DNA of 64,000 nucleotides from Streptomyces sp. Ru72 (GTDB lineage Bacteria > Actinomycetota > Actinomycetes > Streptomycetales > Streptomycetaceae), in contig NZ_PQSR01000019.1 in the NCBI RefSeq assembly GCF_002920635.1, positions 44,485 through 108,484 of the forward strand, written 5' to 3'. Made by a program: the position numbers and the translations under genes. This document shows positions 62,862 through 64,000 of the stretch, piece after piece. Numbering within the stretch: position 1 is the stretch's first letter; each line of letters begins with the position of its first letter. The notes under the pieces are model-generated. The model did no database searches and was not told the DNA's origin. It saw only the letters and a list, made by a program, of their open reading frames with translations.

Positions 62862-64000
62862 ATGAGCCAGGACGGCGCACACGGCCGGTATGCGGGGCGC
62901 GCGCTCGCCGGCGGCCGCTACCAGCTGCGCGACTTGCTCGGCGAGGGCGGCATGGCCTCGGTGCACCTGGCGTACGACTCGGTCCTCGACCGCCAGGTCG
63001 CGATCAAGACACTCCACACCGAACTCGGACGCGAGCAGGCCTTCCGGGAGCGTTTCCGCCGCGAAGCCCAGGCCGTGGCGAAACTCACGCACACGAACAT
63101 CGTCTCGGTCTTCGACACCGGCGAGGACGAACTGGCGGGGACGACGACCCCGTACATCGTCATGGAGTACATCGAGGGCAGGCCGCTCGGCTCGGTCCTC
63201 GACGCGGACATCCGGCAGTACGGCGCGATGCCGGCCGACAAGGCGCTGAAGATCACCGCGGATGTGCTGGCGGCCCTGGAGATCAGCCACGAGATGGGGC
63301 TGGTCCACCGGGACATCAAGCCGGGCAACGTGATGATGACGAAGCGCAACGTCGTCAAGGTCATGGACTTCGGCATCGCCCGTGCCATGCAGTCCGGCGT
63401 CACCTCGATGACCCAGACGGGCATGGTGGTCGGCACCCCGCAGTACCTGTCGCCGGAGCAGGCCCTCGGCCGGGGCGTGGACGCGCGGTCCGACCTGTAC
63501 TCGGTCGGGATCATGCTGTTCCAACTGGTCACCGGGCGGCTGCCGTTCGACGCGGATTCACCGCTCGCGATCGCGTACGCGCATGTGCAGGAGGAGCCGG
63601 TGGCTCCGTCCTCGATCAACCGTTCACTGCCGCCCGCGGTGGACGCGCTGGTCGCCCGCGCGCTGAAGAAGAACCCGAACGAACGCTTCCCGAGCGCCGA
63701 GACGATGCGGGACGGGTGCCTGCGGGTGGCCGCGTCGCTCACGGCCGCCGCGCCGAGCATCGTGCCGGGCACGCAGACCCCGAGCGGCGCCGGCGTCGGC
63801 TCGGCCGTCGTCCCGCCGGTCGGCCAGTCGACGCCGGCCCCCGCGGGTCCCGTCCAGACGCCGTACCAGCCCGGCCCGTACGGCGGCCCGGTCCCGTCGC
63901 CCACCTACGGCTACCCGCAGCAGGGCGGCTACCGGACGCCCCCGCAGAACGCCGGGTACGCGCCGCAGCAGTCCGCGGCGACCCCGCCGCCGTACCACCT
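62862..64000 (+). CDS. Ser/Thr protein kinase (3' end cut by window)
   Basis: ATG 62862 has GGGGGAC 8 nt upstream; the frame stays open to the window end (379 residues visible). The kinase domain is at residues 18-285: Gly loop GEGGMASV (27-34), Lys49 in VAIK, HRD at 149-151, DFG shortly after, SPE in YLSPEQALGRG. From about 290 the chain is Pro/Gly/Gln/Tyr-rich (PYQPGPYGGPVPSPTYGYPQQ), leading to a membrane segment that would lie beyond the edge. Paralogous to the divergent kinase at 60909. The GTG at 62772 is in frame and could be the true start, with codon use that looks coding. Confidence 0.92.
   Translation, partial: MSQDGAHGRYAGRALAGGRYQLRDLLGEGGMASVHLAYDSVLDRQVAIKTLHTELGREQAFRERFRREAQAVAKLTHTNIVSVFDTGEDELAGTTTPYIVMEYIEGRPLGSVLDADIRQYGAMPADKALKITADVLAALEISHEMGLVHRDIKPGNVMMTKRNVVKVMDFGIARAMQSGVTSMTQTGMVVGTPQYLSPEQALGRGVDARSDLYSVGIMLFQLVTGRLPFDADSPLAIAYAHVQEEPVAPSSINRSLPPAVDALVARALKKNPNERFPSAETMRDGCLRVAASLTAAAPSIVPGTQTPSGAGVGSAVVPPVGQSTPAPAGPVQTPYQPGPYGGPVPSPTYGYPQQGGYRTPPQNAGYAPQQSAATPPPYH

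Overview
The window is a high-GC actinobacterial chromosome segment, almost certainly Streptomyces. Evidence for this: third codon positions are nearly all G or C, GTG and TTG starts are frequent, and the gene content is typical of the genus (a zinc-ribbon protein of the type I recall as the SCO2400 family, an LAETG cell-wall protein, three PASTA-less Ser/Thr kinases, PP2C/SpoIIE phosphatases, mycothiol-dependent isomerase-type enzymes, a branched-chain keto-acid dehydrogenase operon). From memory, the order metG / aspS / PAS-PP2C / AI-2E / pirin / acyl-CoA dehydrogenase / M18 peptidase / GntR / DD-carboxypeptidase / bkdABC / two kinases matches the S. coelicolor SCO379x-SCO382x core region; this is recalled, not checked. 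I see no IS element, prophage, CRISPR array, rRNA or tRNA.

Region 1 (1-5.4 kb): the tail of a TetR-type regulator, a decayed alpha/beta-hydrolase remnant and a LysR regulator. Then comes a compact cell-surface cluster: a small secreted protein with an APDTG sorting-like motif, a class F sortase with a lipobox, an ECF sigma factor, a single-pass Pro-rich protein, and a zinc-ribbon/TM protein. An ECF-like promoter precedes the cluster.

Region 2 (5.6-14.1 kb): a Ser/Thr kinase, a DUF6445 oxygenase-like protein, a secreted HNH-type protein, a two-gene metal-permease-like operon under a 17-bp palindrome, a secreted DUF4142 protein, an LAETG surface protein, and a NiCoT Ni/Co permease with a dyad operator candidate.

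Region 3 (14.2-30 kb): an alkyl sulfatase, an HTH-TPR regulator divergent from an M20 amidohydrolase, membrane and signalling proteins (SpoIIE phosphatase), a frameshifted DUF7144 gene, an EEP-family hydrolase, a FUSC transporter-like protein, and a secreted PhoX phosphatase preceded by PHO-box-like repeats.

Region 4 (30-45.4 kb): a VWA protein with an expanded E/P/A repeat linker, metG, an Rpn/PDDEXK-type protein, aspS, a PAS-GAF-PP2C-ATPase regulator, an AI-2E exporter, pirin, SseB, acyl-CoA dehydrogenase and an M18 aminopeptidase. Region 5 (45.5-55.6 kb): DUF6458, a GT2 glycosyltransferase, an NHL-thioredoxin, a cupin divergent from a GlxA-type regulator with LURP-one, a mycothiol enzyme, a nitrilase-fold amidase, and an MFS/GntR pair. 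Region 6 (55.7-64 kb): a DD-carboxypeptidase, the bkdABC operon, and two divergent Ser/Thr kinases, the last one cut by the window end.

Recurring themes are cell-envelope maintenance (two sorting systems, DD-peptidase, GT2), phosphorylation signalling (three kinases, two SpoIIE phosphatases), metal and phosphate homeostasis, and branched-chain amino acid/acyl-CoA catabolism. Many genes carry a -10-like hexamer 6-7 nt before the start codon, consistent with leaderless mRNAs.
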